A stretch of 64,000 nt of DNA from Janthinobacterium rivuli (GTDB lineage: Bacteria > Pseudomonadota > Gammaproteobacteria > Burkholderiales > Burkholderiaceae_D), in assembly GCF_029690045.1 (NCBI RefSeq), contig NZ_CP121464.1, forward strand, positions 3,782,001-3,846,000, read 5' to 3'. Below, piece after piece: positions 45,445-53,911 of this stretch; position 1 is the stretch's first letter, and the number at the start of each line of letters is the position of its first letter. The notes below the pieces were generated by a model. It did not search any database. It had not been told where the DNA came from and saw only the letters and a list, made by a program, of their open reading frames with translations. The translations under genes were made by a program, and so were the position numbers.

Positions 45445-47054
45445 GCCGTGCCTCCCTGTTGTTCGTCGAGGATGTGCTTGACGGTGCGCAGCGCCACGGC
45501 CAGGCCGTTTTCCGTCGAATTGCAGGTGCCGGACGTGGGCAGCACGCCGGTGCTGCACAGGAACAGGTTGGCGTGGTCGAACGTGCGGCCCCACTGGTCG
45601 CACACGGCCTTGGCCGGGTCGGAACCCATCGACAAGGTGCCGCAGATGTGCTGGTTGTTGGCAAATACGCCTTCTTTGCTGTGGCGCAGATTGGTGCCGC
45701 CCATCAGCTTGGCGATGCGTTCGAAATCCTGCTTCGCCCGCTCGTGGCCGCGCTTGGTGTATTCATCGATCGCGTAATGCGCCTGGGGCTTGGGAATGCC
45801 CATGCTGTCCTTTTCTTCGCTCAGCGTGATGCGGTTTTCAGGATTTGGCAGCACTTCAAGCACCGTCTTCAAGCTCATTTCGCGCGCCGAGCGGAAACGC
45901 AGCTGCTGTTCGAATTCTTCGCCGAACACGCCCTTGCTGATCAGATCCTTGGTGGCGCCGTCGACTCTCGAGATGTTCGTGAAATCGAGGCGATACGGCG
46001 AATGCTCGCTGCGGAAGTCGCCATCGCGCATGGTGTTGATGGAGTTGGGACTTTGCGGACCACGGCCCAGCCACAGGTCTTCATCGGCGTCGAAGGTGAG
46101 CGAAGTGCTCGGGTGGTCCATCAGGTTGCGGCCCACCATGTCGCTGCTGTTGGCCAGGCCGTTCGGATACTTTTCCGAGGCGGACAGCAACAGCAGGCGC
46201 GGGCTTTCGATGCCGTTGGCGGCCAAAACAAACGTCTTGGCCGTCACGCGGTGGCTTTTTTTGTCGACGTCGTAGTACAGCGCGGCCGTGATGCGGCCCT
46301 GCGCGTCGTGCTCCAGCTTGTAGACGTTGGCATTGCACAGGATTTGGACGCCGGCTTCCTCAGCCTGCAGCGCGGCGATGCCGCCGTGGTATTGCGCGTC
46401 GATGGGGCAGATCGGCTGGCAGCTGTTATTGCCGCAGCAGGCCGGACGGCCATCGTAGCTGACGCTGTTGCGCGCCACCGTATTGCCGACCACCTTGTAG
46501 ACGGGGTCGAGGCGCTCGCGGATGCGGCGCATGGCAAACGGTTCCGTCACGGGTTCCATCGGGAAGGCCTGCTTGCGCGGCGAACCCGTATTGTCGGCGC
46601 CCGAGACGCCCATGATGTCTTCCGCTTCCTGGTAGAACGGCTCCAGGTCTGCATAGCTGATCGGCCAGTCGACGCCCACGCCATACAGGGTATGGATGCG
46701 GAAGTCGTTCGGCACGTTGCGCCACGCTTGCGCGGCCCAGTGCCACGAGGTGCCGCCAAACTGGCGGATGTATTCGGCCGGGTACGGATACGGACCGGCC
46801 TGCACCAGGTAGCCGCTGTCCTTGGGCTGGTAAATCGGGTGCGGCGCGGTCGGCACCGACGGGTACGGCGACATCAAGTCGCTGCGGCGCGTGGAATTGC
46901 GGAAGCGGCCGACGATCTCGCCGCGCGTCACGCGCGGTCCCGCTTCCAGTATCTGCACCTTGGCGCCAGCCAGCGCCAGCTTGCGCGCGACCAGGGAACC
47001 GATGATGCCGGAGCCGATCACAATGTAATCGGCAGTGTATTGTTCAGCCATCAT
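45441..47054 (-). CDS. GMC-type FAD dehydrogenase, large subunit
   Basis: A 537-residue flavoprotein with the N-terminal FAD motif VIGSGIIGSLVARKLALAG and the GMC-type C-terminal domain (NLFLCSTGVLPTSGTCNSTENGLAVALR). It belongs to the gluconate 2-dehydrogenase/sorbitol dehydrogenase group of membrane sugar or alcohol dehydrogenases. A Cys cluster near residues 200-218 (PACCGNNSCQPICP) could hold an iron-sulfur centre, as in fructose dehydrogenase-type enzymes. The neighbours are its Tat-type small subunit and its cytochrome. The substrate is not deducible. Confidence 0.9.
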   Translation of the reverse strand: MMAEQYTADYIVIGSGIIGSLVARKLALAGAKVQILEAGPRVTRGEIVGRFRNSTRRSDLMSPYPSVPTAPHPIYQPKDSGYLVQAGPYPYPAEYIRQFGGTSWHWAAQAWRNVPNDFRIHTLYGVGVDWPISYADLEPFYQEAEDIMGVSGADNTGSPRKQAFPMEPVTEPFAMRRIRERLDPVYKVVGNTVARNSVSYDGRPACCGNNSCQPICPIDAQYHGGIAALQAEEAGVQILCNANVYKLEHDAQGRITAALYYDVDKKSHRVTAKTFVLAANGIESPRLLLLSASEKYPNGLANSSDMVGRNLMDHPSTSLTFDADEDLWLGRGPQSPNSINTMRDGDFRSEHSPYRLDFTNISRVDGATKDLISKGVFGEEFEQQLRFRSAREMSLKTVLEVLPNPENRITLSEEKDSMGIPKPQAHYAIDEYTKRGHERAKQDFERIAKLMGGTNLRHSKEGVFANNQHICGTLSMGSDPAKAVCDQWGRTFDHANLFLCSTGVLPTSGTCNSTENGLAVALRTVKHILDEQQGGTA

Positions 47055-47060
47055 GGCTCC

Positions 47061-47576
47061 TTAGATTGGTTTTCTGGCCCAGCTGCCGTAGGCGCCGTAG
47101 GAATACGAAGGGGGGACCAGCACATCGGCGACGACGGCTGCGTTCAGCGCTTCTTCATAAGCGACGCAAACCGCCGCCTCGCCCGTGCCGACGATGCCCA
47201 GGTACCAGGCGCTGGCGATCTGGCGCGGCAAGGCGGCCACCGGCGACTGCGCCGCATCGAGCGCGGCTTGCATGCCTGCGCTCTTCAGTCCTTGCGCGTT
47301 GATCAGCGCCAGCAGGGTGCGCACGTGCGCGGGAAAGGCGGCATCCTGCGCCACCAGCGCCTTGTACAGGCGCTGGGCCAGATCCGGATCGAGTGCCTGG
47401 CGGCCCACCAGCACGGCGGATACGGCCAGGAAAGCGCCCTCTTCCGCATTGGCGACCGGCTCGGCCAGCGCCCAGGGAATCAGCGCCGCGGCAGACACCG
47501 ACAGCAAGCCGGCCAGCACCATGCGGCGGCCGGGATTCAGGGGGCCGCGGCCCTCCTTGTTATATGTAGCGTCCAA
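47061..47576 (-). CDS. Small (Tat-type) subunit of FAD dehydrogenase
   Basis: A 171-residue protein with an N-terminal twin-arginine-like signal (GRRMVLAG) and a helical body (PDLAQRLYKALVAQDAAFPAH), as in the gluconate 2-dehydrogenase subunit 3/sorbitol dehydrogenase small-subunit family. It is thought to help export the flavoprotein as a complex. The TTG at 47576 is chosen because GGGAG lies 6 nt upstream; the frame opens further upstream but the extra residues lack a signal or binding site. It lies 6 bp before the large-subunit gene. Confidence 0.82.
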   Translation of the reverse strand: MDATYNKEGRGPLNPGRRMVLAGLLSVSAAALIPWALAEPVANAEEGAFLAVSAVLVGRQALDPDLAQRLYKALVAQDAAFPAHVRTLLALINAQGLKSAGMQAALDAAQSPVAALPRQIASAWYLGIVGTGEAAVCVAYEEALNAAVVADVLVPPSYSYGAYGSWARKPI

Positions 47577-47604
47577 TTGAAGCTCCCGTGAGTTCAGCAA
47601 CCGT

Positions 47605-48771
47605 TCAGAAAGAATGCTTGAGACCGATCATGACGACCGTCTGGCCGCCGTTCGACGACGGCGTGCCGTTTTGCGAATCGCCGACCGAGGCCACGGCGTT
47701 GACGATGGCGCCATCCTGGCCCAGGGTCTGGCCGCGTGCCAGCTGGCGCGCTTCGATCAGGTAAATCGCCGTGCGCTTCGACAGTGCGTAGTTCTGCTCG
47801 AACGACAGCTGGCGGTAGCGCGCGCGGTCGGCGATGCCGTTGGCGTGGCTGGCGAAGGTATCGCTGTAGCCGGCGGACAGGAACCACTGCGGCGTCAGCT
47901 GGTAGCTCGAGATCAGGCCGGCCGTGTTGAAGATGGCCGTGTCGCGGAAGGCCGAGCGGCTGCCGGCCTGGTACTGCACGTTGCTGGCATTGGCGCCCAC
48001 CATCCACTTGCCCATGGTGTAGCGCGCGCTGGCGGCGATGAACGCGATGCTTTCCGCCGAGGCGTAGCCCCGGTTGATGGCGGAAATGCCGAAGCTGCCC
48101 GAGGCCTTGTCGCTCCAGCCGGCGCCATTCTGCCCATTTTTCAATTTCAGATAGCCGAGCGCGAATTCGGCTGGCGACGTGCCGTACTTGACGGCGGCGC
48201 TGAAGCTGCTGCCTGCGGCATTGCCGTCGGCCGCTTCGCCAAAGCCGTATTGCGCGCTGGCCTGCAAGCCGCGCCAGGCGGGCATGCTGTAGGTGACGGA
48301 ATTGCTGATGCGCACGGTCGTATCGAGGCCGTCGATATCGCCGGGATGGGCGCCGGTGGCACCCGTCAGGACGTTGCTCGATGCCAGGGAACCCACCAGC
48401 AGGTAGTACGGGGTGTACTGGCGCCCGGCCGTCACGCTGCCGTAGGCTGTCGATTGCAAGCCCACGTAAGCCTGGCGGTTGAACAGGGAACTGGCCGAAC
48501 TTTGCGCGCCCGTATCGCTTTCAAAGCCGTTTTCCAGCAGGAACAGCGCCTTCAGGTCGCCGCCCAGGTCTTCCACGCCCTGGAAACCGATCTTGCTGGC
48601 AGACAAGTTACCGCTGCGCATGTAGGTAGTCGATTTGCCGCCCTGGTTGCTGGCGTAGGCGGTGGCCGCATCGACGACGCCGTAAATGGTGACATTGCTT
48701 TGGGCGCAAACGTTTGCGCCGATGAGCGTGGAAACGGCCAGCGCCGCAGCGCGCATGCATGGTGTGTTCAT
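47605..48771 (-). CDS. General porin (Gram-negative type, porin_4)
   Basis: A 388-residue outer-membrane porin. It has a signal peptide (cleavage after VCA), the diagnostic start QSNVTIYGVVDA, and repeated amphipathic strands ending in HSF, with a terminal Phe. It resembles the 16-stranded OmpC-type porins of Burkholderiales. The ATG at 48771 follows AGGA and a poly-A run. It is the first gene of the probable operon with the FAD dehydrogenase, and probably lets the sugar or acid substrate into the periplasm. Confidence 0.93.
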   Translation of the reverse strand: MNTPCMRAAALAVSTLIGANVCAQSNVTIYGVVDAATAYASNQGGKSTTYMRSGNLSASKIGFQGVEDLGGDLKALFLLENGFESDTGAQSSASSLFNRQAYVGLQSTAYGSVTAGRQYTPYYLLVGSLASSNVLTGATGAHPGDIDGLDTTVRISNSVTYSMPAWRGLQASAQYGFGEAADGNAAGSSFSAAVKYGTSPAEFALGYLKLKNGQNGAGWSDKASGSFGISAINRGYASAESIAFIAASARYTMGKWMVGANASNVQYQAGSRSAFRDTAIFNTAGLISSYQLTPQWFLSAGYSDTFASHANGIADRARYRQLSFEQNYALSKRTAIYLIEARQLARGQTLGQDGAIVNAVASVGDSQNGTPSSNGGQTVVMIGLKHSF

Positions 48772-48864
48772 TTTTTTTCCTGACTTTCCTGTTTTATCTG
48801 GCGAAATACGGGCGTGGCGCCGCGTTGCCGCCCCATCCATTGATACGGGCGTCCGCTGTTCTTC

Positions 48865-48878
48865 TTGATTTGGATCAA
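48865..48878. promoter_or_regulatory. FNR-type box at the porin promoter
   Basis: TTGATTTGGATCAA is an exact match to TTGAT-N4-ATCAA. It lies about 10 bp downstream of the TATAAT element on the minus strand, around the predicted +4 to +17, so binding would be expected to repress the porin-dehydrogenase operon at low oxygen. Confidence 0.65.
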
Positions 48879-48887
48879 GTGAGGCAA

Positions 48888-48915
48888 ATTATACGCTTAT
48901 TTACTCACATGTAAG
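48888..48915 (-). promoter_or_regulatory. Porin-dehydrogenase operon promoter
   Basis: On the minus strand, CTTACA (48915-48910) and TATAAT (48893-48888) are separated by 16 bp. TATAAT is a perfect -10 box; the -35 has 4 of 6 matches. The predicted start is near 48881, about 110 nt before the porin ATG. Confidence 0.55.
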
Positions 48916-49086
48916 TGATTGACTGTAGGGCGTAGTCTTATAGCAAAACCGGCAAGCGCGCGGCCGCGTGCCCCGCAATGTGCGGAAATGACGGCGGCAG
49001 GCATGCGGAAAGCAGCGGCGGCGCGTGTCGAAAAACACGCGCCCGGTGGAGGGTCAGGCAGGCGGAAAAACGGGGGAATGGAAAGG

Positions 49087-49542
49087 TCAGCGCAGGATGG
49101 CGGGCGCCACCGGCAGGGTTTCAAGGGCAATAAAGGCTTCCAGGGCGCGGCGCATGTCTTCGAACACCTGCTTGCCGTAGGCCGCTTCCAGGTGCGCATA
49201 CTGCAGGTCGATGAGCTTACCCATTTGCATCAGCAAACTGGCGCCCGCTTCGGACAGGTGCACCTTGCGGCGGCGCTGGTCGCCTTCGAACTTGCTGCGC
49301 CCGATCAAGCCGATTTCTTCCATGCGCGCCAGGATCCCGCTCATGCTGGGGCTGGAAATCTGGCAGATCTCGCACAGCTCGCGCGGCTCCAGCGTCGGGC
49401 TTTCATTGAGCGCGCGCATGATGCGCCACTGCTGCTCCGTCACGCCGAAGTGATTGAGGATGGGGCGGAAATGCTGGAGCAGGCTGTCGCGGGCCTTCAG
49501 CAGCAGTTGCGGCATGTTCGGATAACGGATCGGTGACTGCAA
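49087..49542 (-). CDS. MarR-family regulator, HpaR-like
   Basis: A 151-residue MarR-type protein (FGVTEQQWRIMRALNESPTLEPRELCEICQISSPSMSGILARMEEIGLIGRSK), closest in pattern to HpaR, the regulator of homoprotocatechuate degradation, whose members often respond to aromatic acids. Start: TTG at 49542, with AAGGAG 6 nt upstream; a following ATG at 49515 is possible but its spacing is poor. No aromatic degradation genes are next to it, so the name may not reflect its role. Confidence 0.75.
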   Translation of the reverse strand: MQSPIRYPNMPQLLLKARDSLLQHFRPILNHFGVTEQQWRIMRALNESPTLEPRELCEICQISSPSMSGILARMEEIGLIGRSKFEGDQRRRKVHLSEAGASLLMQMGKLIDLQYAHLEAAYGKQVFEDMRRALEAFIALETLPVAPAILR

Positions 49543-49643
49543 GCGGAACTCCTTGGATGGCCGGCAAATGAGGGGCATTATACGACCCGCCCGAAGACAA
49601 TAGCGGCAAAATTCCCCTTCCCTGCCGCTCCCATGCCATGGCG

Positions 49644-51461
49644 TCAGCTTTTGGCTTTTCTCTGCTCCGGGATGAAGTGTTCGCGCACGGCCTTGGCCAG
49701 CAAGTCCGGCGGCAGCAATCCCTGCCCCAGCAGGAAGTTGTTGAAGGCCAGGCGGTCGAATTTCTCGCCCAGCGCCAGCTCCGTTTCCGCGCGCAGCTGC
49801 AGGATGCGCGTATAGCCATAAAAATAGCTGCCCGCCTGGCCCGGCATGTTGAAGGTGTAGCGGTCCAGCTCCTGGCGCGCCATCGGTTTCGACAGCATCA
49901 CTTCATCCGTCAGGATACGGCCCGCCTCTTCGCGCGTGATCTGCCCCAGGTTCAGCATCGGGTCGAGCATGGCGCGCGCCGCGCGCAGCATGCGAAATTG
50001 CAGCGCGATGAACTGGCCTTCAGCCGGCTCGTAGGGAATCATCTCCGCTTCCGCGTACAGGGCCCAGCCTTCCACGTTGACGCTGTTGAACGCGTACAGG
50101 CTGCGCGCCTGCGACACGCCGCGCTCCACCATGGCGCTGAACTGCAGCTCGTGGCCAGGGCGGCCCTCGTGCGCGCTCAGGGTCCAGGCGGCGCCCGCGA
50201 AATTGAAATCGTCATACGCTTCGCCCTTGCCGCTGGCGGCCGGATTGCTGACGGGCAGGACGAACTGGCCGTGTTCTCCCGTATTGCCGATCAGCGGAGG
50301 CGGACGCATATGCGGCGCCGGGTGGGCCGCCGATTCTGCGGCGGACGCCAGGCGCATGGTCATGGCGCGCGCAGGAATATCGACCACGCGCTGCTGGGCG
50401 ATGCGCTGTTCCAGCTGCGTATTGACGCCCTTGTAGTGCGCTTCGAGCCGCTCGTTGGGAATCGAATCGCTTTTCAGCGCGCGCAGCACCTGGCGGTAGT
50501 CACTGCCGTCCACGCCCTTCAGCGACAGTTTCGACGCCACGACGGGCGCCAGCGCCTGCATGGCGGCGCGCGTTTCCAGGTAGGCCACTTGCGCCCGTTC
50601 GATCAGCGCGCGCGGCTCGATATCGATGCCCACCTGCTTCAGGCGGAATGCATACAGCTCGGGCGCCATGCGGAAATCTGTGCGCGACAGGGGCAGCACC
50701 ACTTGCTTTTCCCACGCCGCATACTCGTTCAGCTGCTGCTCCATGGCCGCCAGCGCAGCTTCGGTGCCAGTGATTTTCATGTCGGCGAACAGCTTGCGGA
50801 TGCCGGCGATATACGTCGGCACGTTTTCCAGCGACTGCTCCACCTGCAGGCGCACGGGTCCCGCCAGGCCAGGCTGGCCGATTTTTTCCGTGAAACGCGC
50901 CTTGGCCTGCGCCGTGATCGGCGTGCTGCCCGGGAACTGGCCCACGTAGCGCCGCAGGCGTTCGAGCGCCTTGGCGCGGCGCGCGGCCGGACGCTGCTCC
51001 TGCAGCAGGCTTTGCATGCTGCCAAAGACCATTTGCGGCACATCGACCCACGGCAAGGTGTACTGGGCTTCCAGCTGCGCGCCAGCGATTTCCTGATCGA
51101 CGGCGCCGATCAGAATTTCCAGGTCCTGGCGTATGCGTTCGTCGCGTTCCAGTTCCAGCTTTTGCTGCAATTGCGCGCGCGCCTTTTGCATGGCCGCCAC
51201 ATGGCGCTCGGTGATGTTCGGCCCCAGGTCGGCGGCCAGGCCGTCGTACTGGGACAGCCCCGTGTCGGAGGCGTCTTCGGGCGAGAACTGCGCCTGCGCC
51301 GCCAGCACGATGGCCGCGTTGCGGTTGCTCGCTTCAACCCAGGCCGATGAAGCGGCGGCAGCTGCGGGAATGGCGGGAGCGGCGGCCATGGTGGGCATGG
51401 CAAATACGATGGAAAGTGCGGCTGCCAGCACGGTCTTGCACAATTGCGCAGTGACGGACAT
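49644..51461 (-). CDS. DUF885 family secreted protein
   Basis: A 605-residue protein with a signal peptide (cleavage near MPTMAAAPA). The body matches the DUF885 family, including HEGRPGHELQF, an HExxxH-like zinc-ligand pattern as seen in related metallopeptidases. Family members are annotated as hydrolases or peptidases without proof. No operon partner is evident. The function is open. Confidence 0.8.
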   Translation of the reverse strand: MSVTAQLCKTVLAAALSIVFAMPTMAAAPAIPAAAAASSAWVEASNRNAAIVLAAQAQFSPEDASDTGLSQYDGLAADLGPNITERHVAAMQKARAQLQQKLELERDERIRQDLEILIGAVDQEIAGAQLEAQYTLPWVDVPQMVFGSMQSLLQEQRPAARRAKALERLRRYVGQFPGSTPITAQAKARFTEKIGQPGLAGPVRLQVEQSLENVPTYIAGIRKLFADMKITGTEAALAAMEQQLNEYAAWEKQVVLPLSRTDFRMAPELYAFRLKQVGIDIEPRALIERAQVAYLETRAAMQALAPVVASKLSLKGVDGSDYRQVLRALKSDSIPNERLEAHYKGVNTQLEQRIAQQRVVDIPARAMTMRLASAAESAAHPAPHMRPPPLIGNTGEHGQFVLPVSNPAASGKGEAYDDFNFAGAAWTLSAHEGRPGHELQFSAMVERGVSQARSLYAFNSVNVEGWALYAEAEMIPYEPAEGQFIALQFRMLRAARAMLDPMLNLGQITREEAGRILTDEVMLSKPMARQELDRYTFNMPGQAGSYFYGYTRILQLRAETELALGEKFDRLAFNNFLLGQGLLPPDLLAKAVREHFIPEQRKAKS

Positions 51462-51527
51462 CGGGGGATTCCTTCCTGAGGTGAACGATGAGCGAAGCGG
51501 CGAGTATCGGCCAGCCTCGCATGCCTG

Positions 51528-52577
51528 TCAATTCAGGCCGTTCAGGGCCGGCAGGTTCCACGGCGTGACGATCTGGATGGCGGACAATGGCGGCGCGTGC
51601 GCCACGACGGGCAGTGCGCCCTGCGCCCGCAGGATTTCCTGGCAGGCGCGGCGCATGTCCTGGCCCAGGTCATGGTGCAGCACGGCCTGGATGGCGCCTG
51701 ACTTGAGCAGTGCCACGTTGTCCGCGTCCAGGTCGTGGCCGATGAAGACCTGGCAAGGCCGGCCCGCCTGCGCGAATGCCTGCACGATGGCGGCATTGCC
51801 GCCGCCTATCGAATACACGGCGGCGATGTCCGCATACCCGGCCAGGGCTTGGCGCACCAGCGCGCCCGTGGCGCCGTCGATGCCGTGGCCTTCGCTCACT
51901 TCGACGATGGATAAATGGCGGTGCCGTTCGCGCAGCGCGCGGCGAAAGCCGATCTCGCGCTCTTCCTCGCCGTGAAAGCGGTTGCTGCTCAGGGTGACCA
52001 GCACTTGCTGTTTCCTTGGCCGCTTGCCCGCCCCCAGCCACTGGCCGATCAGGCAGGCGGCAGTCTCACCCGCCGCGCGGTTATCCATGCCCACATAGCT
52101 GCGGCGCGCGGAAGCGGGCAAATCCGTCACCAGAGTCACCACGGGAATGCCGGCCGCCGCCAGCCGGTTCACCGCCTCGGCCACGGGCGGCAAGTCCGGC
52201 GCTTTCAGCAGCACGCCGTGGCTGCCGTTCTTGCAGATGCGTTCGAGCAGTTCAACGATGCCCTCCACTTCCAGGGTTTCATGCAGGTGAAAGCGCGAGC
52301 GCAGCACGGCCGGGTGCAAGGACGGCAGCTCCGATTCGAGTGCGGCGCGCACGGCGTCCGTAAAACGGCGCGGCGCCACCATCAGCACGTCGAGCATGAA
52401 TTTTCTGCCGGACAGCCCCACCTGCGTGCTTTGCCGCGCCAGCTCGTCGAGCGCCTGCATCACGCGGCGCACCGTATTGGCATGCACGCCGCCGCGCTGC
52501 TTGATCACGCGGTCGACGGTGGCCACGCTGACGCCGGCCTGCAGCGCCACGACCTTGACGGGAAACGGATGCGTCAT
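51528..52577 (-). CDS. LacI-family transcriptional regulator
   Basis: A 349-residue protein: N-terminal LacI HTH (VKVVALQAGVSVATVDRVIKQRGGVHANTVRRVMQAL) and a type-1 periplasmic-binding-like effector domain (residues 60-345) with YVGMDNRAAGETAA and FIGHDLDADNV. It is divergent from a phytanoyl-CoA-dioxygenase-like and a Gfo/Idh/MocA gene, which are its probable targets. An 8-bp perfect inverted repeat (52630-52652) lies in the divergent region and is a good candidate operator. The effector is probably a sugar or a related compound. Confidence 0.9.
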   Translation of the reverse strand: MTHPFPVKVVALQAGVSVATVDRVIKQRGGVHANTVRRVMQALDELARQSTQVGLSGRKFMLDVLMVAPRRFTDAVRAALESELPSLHPAVLRSRFHLHETLEVEGIVELLERICKNGSHGVLLKAPDLPPVAEAVNRLAAAGIPVVTLVTDLPASARRSYVGMDNRAAGETAACLIGQWLGAGKRPRKQQVLVTLSSNRFHGEEEREIGFRRALRERHRHLSIVEVSEGHGIDGATGALVRQALAGYADIAAVYSIGGGNAAIVQAFAQAGRPCQVFIGHDLDADNVALLKSGAIQAVLHHDLGQDMRRACQEILRAQGALPVVAHAPPLSAIQIVTPWNLPALNGLN

Positions 52578-52629
52578 GCCATGTCCATGGTAATTGATCG
52601 TTTATTGATGGTTTTTTGATGGATTTCCT

Positions 52630-52652
52630 GATGAAAAATGCGGATTTTCATC
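52630..52652. promoter_or_regulatory. Candidate LacI-family operator
   Basis: GATGAAAA and TTTTCATC, a perfect 8-bp inverted repeat with a 7-bp centre (ATGCGGA), lies in the 114-bp divergent region between the LacI gene and the dioxygenase gene. It is the only good palindrome there, 40 bp from the dioxygenase start. Confidence 0.6.
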
Positions 52653-52691
52653 CCTATACTGATTCTACAACTTAAACAACGGAGACACCGC

Positions 52692-53879
52692 ATGATCACC
52701 AAAGACGCCGCGCCGCCCGTGCCCTTCTGGCTGTCGCAGCAAGACTGCCAGCTCGATGACTTCATCCGCACCGTCAGCCAAGGCACGGCGCTGGCTGACT
52801 ATCCCCACGCCGCCTCGGTCGATGCAAACATCCTCGTCTACGACTGCGACCAGGTGCGCGCGCTGGCCGCCAGTGCTGCGCCGCTGCGCGCACTGCAGGC
52901 CGAATGGGGCAAGGCGCTGATGGACGGTCCCGGCGTCATCGTGCTCCAGCGCGCCGTCGACGACATGGCTACCCTGGAACAGGTCAGCGGCGTGTTTCGC
53001 GCGCTGATCGCCGAGCAGCATGCCGGCGGCCAGGCGGGCGGCGACCATTTCGCCAAACCGGGAGCGAATGACCGCATCTGGAACGCCCAGCAAAAGCTGT
53101 GTCTGCGCGCGCCCGAAGCGTTCGCGCGCTATTACGCCAATCCCGTCTTCGCGTGGATCGCCGAGGCCTGGCTCGGTCCCGCCTACCAGATGACGGCGCA
53201 AGTGAACGTCGTCAACCCGGGCGGGGCGGCCCAGGCGCCGCACCGCGACTATCACCTGGGCTTCCAGAGCGCCGCCAGCTGCGCCGCCTATCCCGCGCCC
53301 GTGCACCAGATGTCGGCCCTCCTGACCTTGCAGGGCGCCGTCGCCCATTGCGACATGCCGCTGGCATCCGGCCCCACCCTGTATCTGCCCTATTCGCAGC
53401 GCTACCGACCCGGCTTTCTCGCCTGGCAGCAGCGGCCTTTCCGCGATTATTTTGCGCAGCATTGCGTGCAGCTGCCGCTGTCACAAGGCGACGCCGTCTT
53501 TTTCAACCCGGCCCTGTTTCATGCGGCGGGCCATAACCGCTCGCCCGACATCCGCCGCATGGCGAATCTGCTGCAAGTGTCGTCGCCGTTCGGGCGCGCA
53601 ATGGAAGCGCTGGACCGCCGCGCCATGAGCGCCGCGCTGTATCCGGCGCTGCGGACCTTGCGCGCGCAGGGCGTCCTGTCCGCCGACGGCATTGCTCACG
53701 CGATTGCCGCCTGCGCCGAAGGCTATGCCTTCCCCAGCAACCTTGACCGCGACCAGCCCATAGCCGGCATGGCGCCGCCCACGCAGCAGCAGCTCATGCA
53801 CGAAGCGCTGGCGCAAGACTGGCCCATAGCGCGCTTCCTCGACGCGCTCGACAGCCATGCCTGGCGCCAGCAAGCCTGA
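52692..53879 (+). CDS. Phytanoyl-CoA dioxygenase family (Fe/2-oxoglutarate) protein
   Basis: A 395-residue non-haem iron dioxygenase. The facial triad is visible: His184 and Asp186 (HRDYHLGFQ), and His277 or His281 (FHAAGHNRS), followed by the 2-oxoglutarate-binding Arg of DIRRMAN. The ATG at 52692 is preceded by GGAG; an upstream in-frame start lacks this. It is the first gene of a small operon with the Gfo/Idh/MocA gene, 32 bp downstream, and is opposite a LacI regulator. Context suggests a step in catabolism of a sugar-like compound, not phytanate. Confidence 0.82.
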   Translation: MITKDAAPPVPFWLSQQDCQLDDFIRTVSQGTALADYPHAASVDANILVYDCDQVRALAASAAPLRALQAEWGKALMDGPGVIVLQRAVDDMATLEQVSGVFRALIAEQHAGGQAGGDHFAKPGANDRIWNAQQKLCLRAPEAFARYYANPVFAWIAEAWLGPAYQMTAQVNVVNPGGAAQAPHRDYHLGFQSAASCAAYPAPVHQMSALLTLQGAVAHCDMPLASGPTLYLPYSQRYRPGFLAWQQRPFRDYFAQHCVQLPLSQGDAVFFNPALFHAAGHNRSPDIRRMANLLQVSSPFGRAMEALDRRAMSAALYPALRTLRAQGVLSADGIAHAIAACAEGYAFPSNLDRDQPIAGMAPPTQQQLMHEALAQDWPIARFLDALDSHAWRQQA

Positions 53880-53911
53880 CTTCCCTACCGCGACATTTTC
53901 GGAGACTCCGT

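Larger units (their letters stand above)
48772..49086. other. Upstream region of the porin-dehydrogenase operon
   Basis: 315 bp between the porin start and the stop of a MarR-type gene. It has an AT-rich centre (48860-48925) with a TATAAT promoter, an FNR-type box and a short inverted repeat, TCAC-ATGTAA-GTGA at 48905-48918, that overlaps the -35 element. The part from 48925 to 49086 is GC-rich and shows no recognised feature. Confidence 0.6.

Noticed and set aside
45459..47591. A 710-codon plus-strand frame opposite the GMC dehydrogenase
   Set aside because: Arg/Val/Ala-rich shadow; the minus-strand frame carries clear FAD motifs and coupled starts.
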